A stretch of DNA of 13,799 bases, taken from NCBI GenBank assembly GCA_964653695.1, contig CAZZFQ010000038.1, forward strand, positions 1 to 13,799, read 5' to 3'. Every line of letters begins with the position of its first letter. Positions within the stretch are counted from its first letter, which is position 1. Below the pieces are notes generated by a model, which was given only the letters and a program-made list of their open reading frames with translations, was not told where the DNA came from and did no database searches. Shown here piece after piece: positions 1 through 7,407 of this stretch. This DNA is from JALHTG01 sp964653695 (GTDB lineage Archaea; Thermoproteota; Bathyarchaeia; 40CM-2-53-6; JALHTG01). Made by a program: the position numbers and the translations under genes.

Positions 1-93
1 CTGACAGGCTCGTGGGGGGCGGAACAGGTGAAGCAACTTGGGTCTACGGTCATTCCAAGTGTGAGGGAGTTGCCTGATTTACTAGGCGTGTGA
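1..93 (+). CDS. C-terminal end of an unrecognised protein (partial)
   Basis: Frame 1 is open from the window edge and ends in TGA at 91-93, giving 30 residues that finish in VRELPDLLGV. The start lies outside the window. Only 16 nt separate this stop from the hypA start, and the hypA ribosome-binding site lies in that gap, so the two are probably cotranscribed. That makes a role near hydrogenase maturation or nickel handling possible, but the visible residues carry no motif I recognise. The call rests on the open frame and the operon-like spacing. Confidence 0.5.
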   Translation: MTGSWGAEQVKQLGSTVIPSVRELPDLLGV

Positions 94-109
94 CCGTTGA
101 GGGGTCCTG

Positions 110-496
110 TTGCACGAGTTTTCCATGGCTGAGCGAATTGTCAGAGCCGTTCTTGATGTTGCAGATTCAAAGAAGGCGTCGAGCATACTCGAAATCAGGT
201 TGGATGTTGGCGAATTGACATTTCTCAGCCATGAACAGCTAGTGTTCTGCATAGGGGTCTTGTCGAAGGGCACAATAGCCGAAAGCGCCAAAGTAGTCAT
301 TACAACGACCAAGGTGCAAGTCCGCTGCTCCAAGTGCGGCTATCTTGGACATGTGGAATACCTCGGTGACGAGGTTCACTCAATGATTCCGATTCCGATC
401 CTCACTTGTCCGAAGTGTGGCTCAGGTGAGGCAACTGTGACTGAGGGCAACGAATGCACAGTTAGGAACATCAGAGTTCGGGCCGAGAACGACTAG
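110..496 (+). CDS. hypA: [NiFe]-hydrogenase nickel incorporation protein HypA
   Basis: HypA is the nickel metallochaperone that works with HypB to insert Ni into the large subunit of [NiFe]-hydrogenases. The 128-residue protein starts MHEFSMAERIV; His2 and Glu3 are the conserved nickel-site residues of the family, which fixes the TTG start at 110. A GAGGGGT ribosome-binding site lies at 99-105. The structural zinc site is complete: Cys73, Cys76, Cys100 and Cys103 form two CxxC pairs. The family is about 110-140 residues long, so the gene is full length. It follows an unknown gene after 16 nt. Its stop is only 5 nt from the stop of hypB on the opposite strand. The family call is very secure. 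Confidence 0.95.
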   Translation: MHEFSMAERIVRAVLDVADSKKASSILEIRLDVGELTFLSHEQLVFCIGVLSKGTIAESAKVVITTTKVQVRCSKCGYLGHVEYLGDEVHSMIPIPILTCPKCGSGEATVTEGNECTVRNIRVRAEND

Positions 497-501
497 GCGA
501 A

Positions 502-1185
502 TCAGGACTCTAGCCCCAGCGCCCTGGTGAAGTCTCCCACTCCTTCTCCGCTCTTTGCACAGGTCTTCACCACTATTATCCTTGAGTTTATCTTCAAAGC
601 GTCACTGGCAAGTGTTTCGGGATCAACGCCCATCGCCGCTGCCAGATCGATCTTATTTATGACGGCTACATCTGCCGTCTGGAATATCAGCGGGTGCTTC
701 ACTATCATGTAAGGTCCTTCTGTGACGCTGACAACAACAGCCCGCTTTTGTGCCCCGATAGGGAAATCTCCTGGGCATATTAGGTTTCCAACGTTCTCAA
801 TCCATAGGACATCCAATTCATTGAGGCTTAGCCTACTCAGAGCTTTGTCCACCAAGTTCGCGTCCAGATGACATTCCTTGCCTGTGTTGATCTGAACCGT
901 TGGAACTCCATGTCGCTCAACTCTTTCAGCATCAATCGTCGTGGTTACATCGCCCGCGATCATGGCCATTCGACGCTTGCCCTTCAACCTCTGCACAGCT
1001 GCTTCGATGAGAGCAGTCTTCCCAGAGCCAACAGAACCCATAACGTCAATCGCCAGAACTTTGCTTGCCTCCACCTTTAGACGAACCCTCTCAGCTATTC
1101 GCCTGTTAGCGTCAAGAAAGTTCTCTTCAAGCTCAATGTCGAAGACCTCTCCCTCGGCCGGCGAAACAACCTTCCCTATTGGCAT
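502..1185 (-). CDS. hypB: Hydrogenase nickel incorporation GTPase HypB
   Basis: HypB is a SIMIBI-class GTPase that drives nickel transfer during [NiFe]-hydrogenase maturation. The 227-residue protein carries the Walker A motif GSVGSGKT (50-57), the family metal site CH at 105-106 within GKECHLDA, the signature ENVGNLICP (130-138, with Cys137), SVTEG (about 153-157) and the guanine-specificity motif NKID (177-180). There is no histidine-rich nickel-storage stretch at the N-terminus, as is usual for archaeal forms. The start is ATG at 1185. A 12-bp perfect palindrome (AGGGAATTCCCT, 1201-1212) lies 15 nt upstream and could be an operator. The gene converges on hypA instead of lying behind it as in a classical hypAB operon. 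Confidence 0.95.
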   Translation of the reverse strand: MPIGKVVSPAEGEVFDIELEENFLDANRRIAERVRLKVEASKVLAIDVMGSVGSGKTALIEAAVQRLKGKRRMAMIAGDVTTTIDAERVERHGVPTVQINTGKECHLDANLVDKALSRLSLNELDVLWIENVGNLICPGDFPIGAQKRAVVVSVTEGPYMIVKHPLIFQTADVAVINKIDLAAAMGVDPETLASDALKINSRIIVVKTCAKSGEGVGDFTRALGLES

Positions 1186-1200
1186 CTCTGCCGCCTACTC

Positions 1201-1212
1201 AGGGAATTCCCT
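1201..1212. promoter_or_regulatory. 12-bp perfect palindrome upstream of hypB, possible operator
   Basis: AGGGAATTCCCT reads the same on both strands and lies 15 nt before the hypB ATG, in the divergent spacer between hypB and tRNA-Thr(UGU). Perfect symmetry next to a metal-enzyme gene suggests a binding site for a dimeric repressor. One short palindrome can also arise by chance, and no second copy was seen in the window. Confidence 0.3.
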
Positions 1213-1283
1213 CAACTTCGTAGGCTAGTCCCGTCATATCAATCTTGGTTAGTCAGCGAATACCCTTCAATCTGCATAAGATA

Positions 1284-1290
1284 GAAATAT
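1284..1290 (+). promoter_or_regulatory. Candidate TATA box of tRNA-Thr(UGU)
   Basis: GAAATAT lies about 25-31 bp upstream of the mature tRNA 5' end at 1315, the usual archaeal spacing for a transcript with a very short leader. The match to the archaeal TATA consensus is only fair. Confidence 0.35.
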
Positions 1291-1314
1291 GGCGATAGAC
1301 CGGTTCTCAGTGAA

Positions 1315-1425
1315 GCCCCGATAGCTGAGCCTGGTTACAGCGACGGACAAGAAGTAGGTCGAACCTTGTAGGCCAGGAGCAGAGACAGCCGTAGTCCGCG
1401 GGTTCGAATCCCGCTCGGGGCTCCA
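1315..1425 (+). tRNA. tRNA-Thr(UGU) with two small introns
   Basis: The acceptor strands are GCCCCGA (1315-1321) and TCGGGGC (1415-1421), followed by U73 and an encoded CCA. The D-stem is GCTG/CAGC and the T-arm is GCGGG-TTCGAAT-CCCGC. Read through, the anticodon region does not fold. Removing 17 nt at 1347-1363 (between positions 30 and 31) and 16 nt at 1371-1386 (the canonical 37/38 site) gives stem ACGGC/GCCGT with loop CTTGTAA, so the anticodon is UGU. U73 and G1-C72 fit archaeal tRNA-Thr. Intron 1 has a clear BHB core: CGAC (25-28) pairs with GTCG, with three-nt bulges GG|A and AA|C. Intron 2 has a weaker core (CTTG against AGAG, one mismatch), so its exact boundary is less certain. Confidence 0.88.
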
Positions 1426-1483
1426 ATGTAGCACTTGATTTCTGGCCCTGCAAGATATCTCCGAATCATTGTGTTCTATTCGG

Positions 1484-1789
1484 CTACAATTCACAACTGG
1501 TAACAGTGTATCTGCATCCCGTCGGTGCCAGAATCGCATCTAGTTTTCGGATAAGCTTTCTCAGGCTTCTCGATGGAGGTGGTGAGCGCCACTCTATTAC
1601 GAAATCATATTCCCCCAGGCTTTGCGCACCGTCTCTTATCATCTGCTCTGTCATAAGATCCATAGACGGATCTATCGCAACAACTATGCGGCTCATCGAC
1701 GCATCTTCTCGAATTTCCTCTACCATCTCTTCCAACGCTGACAGTGCGTCAGCAATTCTCGGACCGAACAGCTTCAAACAAGTCTTCAT
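1484..1789 (-). CDS. Small conserved-looking protein of unknown function
   Basis: This 101-residue protein has no motif I can name. The N-terminal half is helical and acidic (ALSALEEMVEEI, about 16-27), a strand-like segment SRIVVAID follows at about 33-40, and the C-terminal half is basic. It looks soluble, with no membrane segment. Three things favour a real gene: an ATG start at 1789, an AGGTTT stretch about 8-13 nt upstream, and a strong TATA-like box (GTTTAAAT, 1827-1834) at a suitable distance. A 98-codon frame on the other strand overlaps it but lacks these signals. The function is unknown. Confidence 0.6.
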   Translation of the reverse strand: MKTCLKLFGPRIADALSALEEMVEEIREDASMSRIVVAIDPSMDLMTEQMIRDGAQSLGEYDFVIEWRSPPPSRSLRKLIRKLDAILAPTGCRYTVTSCEL

Positions 1790-1826
1790 TGTGGAAACCT
1801 AGCCCACGCATATGACATTGCTTCAG

Positions 1827-1834
1827 ATTTAAAC
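1827..1834 (-). promoter_or_regulatory. Candidate TATA box for the small gene at 1484-1789
   Basis: On the minus strand the sequence reads GTTTAAAT, close to the archaeal TATA consensus. It is centred about 41 nt before the ATG at 1789, which predicts a transcript start near 1803 and a leader of about 13 nt that still contains AGGTTT. Confidence 0.45.
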
Positions 1835-2023
1835 CGTGCGAATCGGTTCACATCGAATTTCAATAATGCGATTCAAGCATGTGGCTGTGTGACAAGTTGC
1901 GTTTGTCGACTCTGCCTTCATCAGCTTCTCCGATAGCCTACATAGAATGGCAAGACTGACAGCAAGATTGCAATGACTCCGTGCAAGGGCTGACTCTGCA
2001 ATCAAGAGGGACTCGCGTTGGAC

Positions 2024-3583
2024 TCAATATCCATAAAGTTTAGAATATTTCGCATCAAGGTAGCTGATGTAGTGCTTGACGTTGATATTCTCTCCAGTGA
2101 TTCTTCGCAGAAGGTCAGCCGGATCGTACATGTTTCCGTATGCGTACACGTTCCGAGACAACCACTGCTTGATGCTGCCAAAGTCGCCTTTTGAGATTAG
2201 ACTTCTCCAGTTGGGTATGTCCTTCTCCATCGCAGACAGGATCTGTCCGCCATAGATGTTTCCTAACGCATAGGATGGGAAATATCCATAGCTCCCGCTT
2301 GCCCAATGTGTGTCCTGCATGACACCTTCTGAGTCATTCTCAATCTTGAGACCGAGATAGTCCTTGTATTTCTGGTTCCAAACCTCTGGAAGCTCGGCCA
2401 CCTGAACTTTGCCAGCAAACAAGTCTTGTTCAATCTCAAACCTTATGATGATGTGCAATCCGTACGTGACCTCGTCAGCCTGGATACGTATCTTGGACGG
2501 CTTGACTTGGTTGATCGCGTGGACAAAATCCTCCTGACGGACATCGGAGAAAATAGCGCCCGTCAGTGCCTTCAGTTGCGGGAAGTAGTATGCCCAGAAC
2601 TCTGGAGAGCGGCCCACCATGTTTTCCACGAACCTGGATTGCGATTCGTGAAAGCCATACGAGCATCCGGCGCCTACTGGTTGATACATCCATTCATGGT
2701 TCAAGTTCTGTTCGTATAGGGCGTGGCCTCCTTCGTGAAGGACTGAGAAGAGCGAAGCCGCAACATTGTCCTCGTGGTAATGCGTTGTGATTCGCACATC
2801 GTCGAAGTATCCTGTCGTGAAAGGGTGCTCAGTTTCGTCGATTCTGCCTCCTGCATTCTGTGATTCCACGTCATACCCTATGATGCGAGCCAAAGAGTTG
2901 GAGATTTCTCGTTGGATGTCGACTGGAACTTTCTTTTTCAATATAGATGGGTCTGGCTGTCTTCGTGCGGTCAGGCACTTGTCCAATATGGAGGCCAGGC
3001 CGATCCTCAATTCGTCAAATGTCGAGGCAATCGACTTTGAGCTCATCTTGGGCTCAAAGATGTCGATGAGGGCGTCGTAGGGAGTCACCGTGTTCTTTAC
3101 CTTCATTAGGATTTCAGCGGCTTCTCTCTTCAGATCAAAGAGCTTTTCAAGTTCAGGCTTGAACATGGAGAAATCTTTTGCAAGTTTTGCTTTCTTCCAT
3201 GTATCAATAGATATGGCCTGTTGCCTCGCTGTTTCCACAACAAGTTTCTCGGGCAGTTTCGTCTGCTCATCATATTGCTTCTTGGCCAGGTAGACGTTTC
3301 TTCTCTGAAGTTCGTCCATGGCTTTGTAGCTTGGATGTTTCTCAATTCCTCCGAGCAAGGCCCCTATCTCTGGATCCGTGACCATTCTATGTTCGATCTG
3401 ACTGAGCAGGGCAAGTTGTTGGCTTCTCAGGCTGATTCCTTTCGGAGGCATCTTTGTCTCCATGTCCCATTCGACAATGGATTTCGTTGATTGAAGAATC
3501 GATATTTGCTTGGATTTCGCGAGAAGTTTCTCGTAGTCGGAAGCCAAGCTCTGGTTTGCTCCCATATGAATATACACCAACAA
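2024..3583 (-). CDS. M32 family metallocarboxypeptidase (carboxypeptidase Taq type)
   Basis: This is a zinc-dependent carboxypeptidase that removes C-terminal residues from peptides, probably in the cytoplasm since no signal peptide is visible. The HEXXH zinc motif is HEGGH at 283-287. The third ligand is Glu313 in HESQSR (312-317). Other family signatures are VEWDMETKMPP (37-47) and RIQADEVTY (366-374). The length of 519 residues matches the roughly 500 of the family. Coordinates use the TTG at 3583; an ATG six codons later (3565, MGANQS) is an equally good start and neither has a convincing ribosome-binding site. It lies 74-92 nt behind pgk on the same strand. No key residue is missing. Confidence 0.93.
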   Translation of the reverse strand: MLVYIHMGANQSLASDYEKLLAKSKQISILQSTKSIVEWDMETKMPPKGISLRSQQLALLSQIEHRMVTDPEIGALLGGIEKHPSYKAMDELQRRNVYLAKKQYDEQTKLPEKLVVETARQQAISIDTWKKAKLAKDFSMFKPELEKLFDLKREAAEILMKVKNTVTPYDALIDIFEPKMSSKSIASTFDELRIGLASILDKCLTARRQPDPSILKKKVPVDIQREISNSLARIIGYDVESQNAGGRIDETEHPFTTGYFDDVRITTHYHEDNVAASLFSVLHEGGHALYEQNLNHEWMYQPVGAGCSYGFHESQSRFVENMVGRSPEFWAYYFPQLKALTGAIFSDVRQEDFVHAINQVKPSKIRIQADEVTYGLHIIIRFEIEQDLFAGKVQVAELPEVWNQKYKDYLGLKIENDSEGVMQDTHWASGSYGYFPSYALGNIYGGQILSAMEKDIPNWRSLISKGDFGSIKQWLSRNVYAYGNMYDPADLLRRITGENINVKHYISYLDAKYSKLYGY

Positions 3584-3657
3584 CGCTTGCTCTTTTCAGA
3601 CGATATATGGGTTTGCTCAGCTATTTCGCGAGGTTGAGGCTAACTGGAAGCCTTGTC

Positions 3658-4896
3658 TCAGTCAGTTCTTCGGCTTCCATGTCTTTCAGCTGCTCTCTCC
3701 AGTGCGTCTATAACTGGTAGCCTCTCCCCAGCTAGGAGCGAAAGCATTGCGCCACCTGCTGTGCTGAGGTGAGAAAACTGATCCTCGATTCCTACTATGG
3801 ATGCTAGCCCTACAAGGTGGCCGCCACCAATTACTGTATAACCGTCACATTTGCCGATTGCTTCGAGTGTGCTTTTTGTTCCGTAATCGAACCCGTTCTT
3901 TTCGAATACGCCGAGTGGTCCATTGGCAACAACAGTCTTTGCCTTACTGACGGCTTCTACGTAGCGGCTCGTCGTCCTATGACCAATGTCTAGGATACTC
4001 TCGTTCACTGGCAGTTCCTTGGGCGTGACTTCAAGTCTCTTCTCGTTTCTGAGTACTGCCAAGTCGACTGGTATTTCTATGTGGTTTGGAAAGCTGCTAA
4101 GCATTGTCTTTGCCTGCTCCACGCACTTTTCGAGTCCTTTCATCTCCTCCTCGTTCTTCGGACCCAGCCTGAACCCTCTTGCCTTTAGGAATGCCTTCCC
4201 TGGAATCCCTCCCAGGAGTATTTTGTCGGCTCTGCTGTTTCTGAGGATGTGCTCCATGACGGGAAGTTTGTCTTCCACCTTCGCTCCTCCAAGAACAAAG
4301 ACTGAAGGTCTCGCTGACTTGACTAACACTGTATTGAAGGCGTCCAGCTCTTTCTCCATCAGTCTGCCAGCAATGGTCGGCAGAACCTCCGTGAACCCGA
4401 TGAGGGAAGGCTGGGATCTGTGAGCGGTTCCGAACGCGTCGTTGATAAAGTAGTCGAAAAGAGGCGCGAGGCGTCTTACCAGATGCGTCTTCGCAGCCGC
4501 CTCAGGAGGGCAATCAACATTCTCCTCGGCACAGAACCTTAAGTTGTCAAGAACAAGGATTTCGCCACTCTGAAGTTGTCTTATCTCCTGTCTGGCGGAG
4601 GGGCCGAAAATGTCCTCCACGAACTTCACTCTTTGTGAACAGTACCTCTGGAGCCTTCTTGCATGCGGTTCAAGTGAAGTGAAATCTGCTCGCCCGGGTC
4701 TGCTCTGATGTGAGACAAGGACAACCTTTGATTCACGTAGGTTTGAAAGCGTCTGGCTGATCGCCCTTATCCGTGTATCATCAAGAACCTGCAGTGTAGA
4801 GGGATCAAGAGGGATGTTTATGTCAACGCGCAGAAGCACAGTCTTGTTCTCAAGGTCGAAGTCATCCATCCGTAGGAACTTCGTTCCCAGCGGCAA
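3658..4896 (-). CDS. pgk: Phosphoglycerate kinase
   Basis: The enzyme interconverts 1,3-bisphosphoglycerate and 3-phosphoglycerate with ADP/ATP, in glycolysis or gluconeogenesis. At 412 residues it is the compact archaeal type. Family motifs appear in order: RVDINIPLD (23-31), DDTRI (39-43), SHQSRPG (62-68), INDAFGTAHR (151-160), GGAKVEDK (203-210), NGPLGVFE (325-332), GGGH (357-360) and STAGGAML (378-385). The TTG at 4896 is the likely start because GAGGGTC lies about 8 nt upstream; an ATG at codon 10 is the alternative. A TATA-like TTTTATG at about 4934-4940 on the minus strand could give the gene its own promoter inside the 75-nt gap behind the membrane-protein gene. Confidence 0.96.
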   Translation of the reverse strand: MPLGTKFLRMDDFDLENKTVLLRVDINIPLDPSTLQVLDDTRIRAISQTLSNLRESKVVLVSHQSRPGRADFTSLEPHARRLQRYCSQRVKFVEDIFGPSARQEIRQLQSGEILVLDNLRFCAEENVDCPPEAAAKTHLVRRLAPLFDYFINDAFGTAHRSQPSLIGFTEVLPTIAGRLMEKELDAFNTVLVKSARPSVFVLGGAKVEDKLPVMEHILRNSRADKILLGGIPGKAFLKARGFRLGPKNEEEMKGLEKCVEQAKTMLSSFPNHIEIPVDLAVLRNEKRLEVTPKELPVNESILDIGHRTTSRYVEAVSKAKTVVANGPLGVFEKNGFDYGTKSTLEAIGKCDGYTVIGGGHLVGLASIVGIEDQFSHLSTAGGAMLSLLAGERLPVIDALERAAERHGSRRTD

Positions 4897-4971
4897 TATC
4901 TTCGACCCTCAGGCACGCCTGTGCAATGCAACTCATAAAACGCTTTCCAAGGTCCGTACGCGCTTAAGCCG

Positions 4972-5460
4972 TTAGAGATCCAGCCTTCTCCTCGGAACCC
5001 CCACGTATCCTCCTTCCAGTAAGGTCTTGAGCTTCTTCTCCAGTTCCTCAATTTCTGCCTCCTCCTCCTTGGTGAGAAGGTTTGCTCTCTCGGAAAGCGC
5101 TCTGACAAGCCTAAGCGTCTTCAGGTAAGCTGGGAAGGCCGCGTCCTTCCAGTAGCCGGGCGGAAGCTTGTAATTGTATGGGTTCGCTTCAACGCTGATG
5201 TCCAATTCTGCCTTCCACAGACCACTTCTCTTGGTGTGCACCCACCCTATCATCACAGATACGGGAGCGCCTATGACCGTTGCCAGAGCGGCGAACAACC
5301 AAAATCTCTGGAACAAGGTCTGGAGCTCTGGAATATTCCTTATAGCCAGATAGTAGACTGTCACCAGTGTCGAACCGTAACCCAACAGGAATACAAGGTA
5401 GGTGTTGTATCCAATTCTGAAATAATACCAACTTCTAGAAGCTAGGTCCTCGATCTTCAT
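4972..5460 (-). CDS. Two-helix membrane protein with a cytoplasmic helical tail, function unknown
   Basis: The 162-residue protein has two hydrophobic segments, at about 17-41 (YLVFLLGYGSTLVTVYYLAI) and 50-72 (FWLFAALATVIGAPVSVMIG). A soluble C-terminal half follows, with an acidic, coiled-coil-like stretch at about 129-150 (KEEEAEIEELEKKLKTLLEGG). Two helices joined by a short loop suggest a hairpin with both ends on the same side, probably the cytoplasm. The start is ATG at 5460 with AGGGA 7-11 nt upstream. It precedes pgk by 75 nt on the same strand, but nothing ties it to glycolysis. I do not recognise the family. Confidence 0.75.
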   Translation of the reverse strand: MKIEDLASRSWYYFRIGYNTYLVFLLGYGSTLVTVYYLAIRNIPELQTLFQRFWLFAALATVIGAPVSVMIGWVHTKRSGLWKAELDISVEANPYNYKLPPGYWKDAAFPAYLKTLRLVRALSERANLLTKEEEAEIEELEKKLKTLLEGGYVGVPRRRLDL

Positions 5461-5630
5461 TCGGAGTCCCTAGCTAAGTTGTAGTGACGAATGAAGATAA
5501 AGAACTCTTTGCTACAAGCCTTCAGGAAACTTGTCCTTCCGTGTTCTCAGGGTTTAGAACTGCGGATACAACGCAACAAATCCTCAGGGCCAAGAAGAGA
5601 AGAATCAGCGTAGGGAGCCTTGTAAGCTGA

Positions 5631-5735
5631 TGCCGGGAGAGGGGTTCGAACCCTCGACCTCTGGGCCCAATAGCTCTCCAGATTATGAGTCTCACCACAG
5701 ATGGTCTGGCGCTCAACCAGCTGAGCCATCCCGGC
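5631..5735 (-). tRNA. tRNA-Met(CAU), elongator type, with two small introns
   Basis: On the minus strand the acceptor is GCCGGGA (5735-5729) with TCCCGGC (5638-5632) and A73 at 5631; CCA is not encoded. The D-stem is GCTC/GAGC and the T-arm is GAGGG-TTCGAAC-CCCTC. Removing 15 nt (5691-5705) and 17 nt (5659-5675) gives anticodon stem CCAGA/TCTGG, loop CTCATAA and variable loop AGGTC. Intron boundaries were chosen by BHB geometry. Intron 1 at 30/31 has core CGCC/GGTG with bulges AG|A and AG|A. Intron 2 at 45/46 has a perfect core CTGG/CCAG with bulges AG|A and AG|G. G1-C72 and the lack of three G-C pairs at the base of the anticodon stem argue against the initiator. A CAU-reading tRNA-Ile2 is the main alternative. 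Position 21 is unusual because the D-loop lacks the normal A. Confidence 0.88.
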
Positions 5736-5860
5736 GTGAGGCGTATGGATAGAGTGCTACACCCAGCGATTAAGTCTTCTCATACAGCCTGAGATCTTCG
5801 ACACAACTGCGCCGGGCGGGCCATTCGAATGTGTCAGTTGAATTTTACCCTGCTGCTTCA

Positions 5861-6562
5861 TCAGCGAGACTTTCGTTCAAGTACCTTTACTGTGCCGTCT
5901 CTTTTTCCGACAAACACCCTATGAGCCATGTCGACGAACAATCCTGTTTCTATGATTCCGGGTATTGACTTGAGCTGTCTCTCAAGGTTGGCAGGGTCGT
6001 CTATGAGCCCAAAGTCTGAGTCCACGATGAAGTTTCCATTATCAGTGACTATTGGTCCGACCTTCCCCCTTCCCTCTCTAAGTGTCGGTTTCCCTCCAAG
6101 CTTAGATATCTTTCGGATCACGGCTTGGTGAGCGAAGGGTAGAACTTCGAGGGGTACTGGTTGTTGTTCGCCGAGCTTCTTCACGAGCTTCCGCTCGTCA
6201 ACAACTACTAGAAGCTTTCTCGCTGAGGCATCAACCACCTTCTCCCTACCCAGTGCTGCGCCTCCACCCTTGATCAGGCTGAGCCGTTCATCCACTTGGT
6301 CCGCCCCATCTATTGCAAGGTCAGGTTCCGGGTATTCAGTGAACAGCGCCAGTTTGAGGCCGTATGTTATCGCCGCCAACTCGATCTGATGTGATGTAGG
6401 AATGAATAAGGTCTTGAGGTTTTTTTCCTTCAGCACCTTGGCTATCTCTTCTATTGCTCCGGCGATGGTGCTTCCGCTTCCGAGCCCAATAACATATCCA
6501 TCTTCGATCTCCTCGGCTGCCTTCATGACCGCCATGCGTCTAGGCATCTCGTATTCGCTCAT
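5861..6562 (-). CDS. rpiA: Ribose-5-phosphate isomerase A
   Basis: RpiA interconverts ribose 5-phosphate and ribulose 5-phosphate, supplying ribose for nucleotides. The 233-residue length fits the family. Visible motifs are the phosphate-binding GLGSGST (26-32), DGADQVD (85-91, holding the two catalytic-site aspartates), KGGGAALGREK (98-108, with Lys98 and the catalytic base Glu107) and the conserved lysine in VDERKLV (121-127). The ATG at 6562 lies only 4 nt past the stop of the upstream coiled-coil gene, so the two are almost certainly cotranscribed. The active site appears intact. Confidence 0.96.
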   Translation of the reverse strand: MSEYEMPRRMAVMKAAEEIEDGYVIGLGSGSTIAGAIEEIAKVLKEKNLKTLFIPTSHQIELAAITYGLKLALFTEYPEPDLAIDGADQVDERLSLIKGGGAALGREKVVDASARKLLVVVDERKLVKKLGEQQPVPLEVLPFAHQAVIRKISKLGGKPTLREGRGKVGPIVTDNGNFIVDSDFGLIDDPANLERQLKSIPGIIETGLFVDMAHRVFVGKRDGTVKVLERKSR

Positions 6563-6566
6563 TCGA

Positions 6567-7367
6567 CTAGCCTTCCGATTCTATTTGCTCCAGCCGTTCA
6601 AGCGCCTTCAAAACCTCTTCTCTGATGGCATCTATTCGCTCCTCGGCCCGACTCCTAGCCTTCTCCTTAGGTTTGCTCTCTTCAACGCAGTTGATGCCTC
6701 CAAGCGGAGTCGCAGGGTCCATCATCTTCGTGGGTTCTTGCGGCGGGTTTCCCAGCGGAGATGTCGGCGAGATCGAATCAGGCCTGGCGTTGAGCTGGCG
6801 CAGCCTCTCATCAATCTCTACGAGTCTCTGTTCGAAGCTCTTGACAAGCTCCTGCCTCTCACCTAAAAGGTCAGAAAGCTCAGTGATCTTCCTTCTCTCA
6901 GCTATCTGCTCATCCAAAGCCCTCAACTGGGCCTTGTATTCTTCAACGAGTCTGTCACGACTGACCCGACTAATCTTCCCTTGAGCTTCGACCTCAAAGA
7001 TAGTGGTCATCGCCGAAGCAGTTACTTGCCTCCGCAGGTTCAGGACTCTGAGTTCCTCTCTTGCCTTCTCGATTTCATCTTCCGAGCGAAGTTGGACAGA
7101 TTCGAGCTGAGGTCTGGTACTCTGTGCTTCCGGAGTCTCGTCCTGAGAAACAGTAAGCTTCTCTTGATNNNNNNNNNNNNNNNNNNNNNNNNNNNNNNNN
7201 NNNNNNNNNNNNNNNNNNNNNNNNNNNNNNNNNNNNNNNNNNNNNNNNNNNNNNNNNNNNNNNNNNNNCGAATGTCCTCTCGCTCTTCTCTTTAGAAATA
7301 GTGTGATCATCGCTGCCAGACTTATCACGCCTAATGCTGCAACAACAATGATTGCGTAGTCTAGCAT
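6567..7367 (-). CDS. Membrane-anchored coiled-coil protein of unknown function, interrupted by an assembly gap
   Basis: The N-terminus (ATG at 7367) is a single hydrophobic helix, about residues 3-26 (YAIIVVAALGVISLAAMITLFL), followed by a basic RRARGHS stop-transfer stretch. A run of 100 N then removes the next part. Beyond the gap come charged heptad-like segments (LRVLNLRRQ, YKAQLRALDEQIAERR, EQRLVEIDERLRQL), a proline-rich linker and a final helix (IDAIREEVLKALERLEQIESEG). The picture is a membrane-tethered cytoplasmic coiled coil. The reading frame continues across the 100 N, but the gap is probably a placeholder of unknown size, so two separate genes cannot be excluded. A minus-strand GTGATC ahead of the ATG could pair with the 16S rRNA 3' end. 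It precedes rpiA by 4 nt. Confidence 0.65.
   Translation of the reverse strand: MLDYAIIVVAALGVISLAAMITLFLKRRARGHSXXXXXXXXXXXXXXXXXXXXXXXXXXXXXXXXXXQEKLTVSQDETPEAQSTRPQLESVQLRSEDEIEKAREELRVLNLRRQVTASAMTTIFEVEAQGKISRVSRDRLVEEYKAQLRALDEQIAERRKITELSDLLGERQELVKSFEQRLVEIDERLRQLNARPDSISPTSPLGNPPQEPTKMMDPATPLGGINCVEESKPKEKARSRAEERIDAIREEVLKALERLEQIESEG
7169..7268. other. Assembly gap of 100 N
   Basis: Exactly 100 undetermined bases lie inside the coiled-coil gene. A round 100 usually marks a scaffold join of unknown length, so the distance and reading frame across it are not reliable. Confidence 0.97.
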
Positions 7368-7407
7368 TCAATGATCACGCAGATGTGCCTGCTATTCTGA
7401 AAGAGCC

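Noticed and set aside
1267..1539. 90-codon minus-strand frame over the tRNA-Thr(UGU) locus
   Set aside because: It runs through the tRNA on the opposite strand, and its protein (for example SPERDSNPR) is the typical artefact of translating a tRNA T-arm backwards.
1506..1802. 98-codon plus-strand frame opposite the small gene at 1484-1789
   Set aside because: Its serine-rich composition and lack of start signals are those of an antisense shadow; the minus-strand frame has a TATA-like box and a plausible ribosome-binding site.
4818..5108. 96-codon minus-strand frame between the membrane protein and pgk
   Set aside because: It overlaps both real genes in another frame and has an arginine/tryptophan-rich shadow composition.
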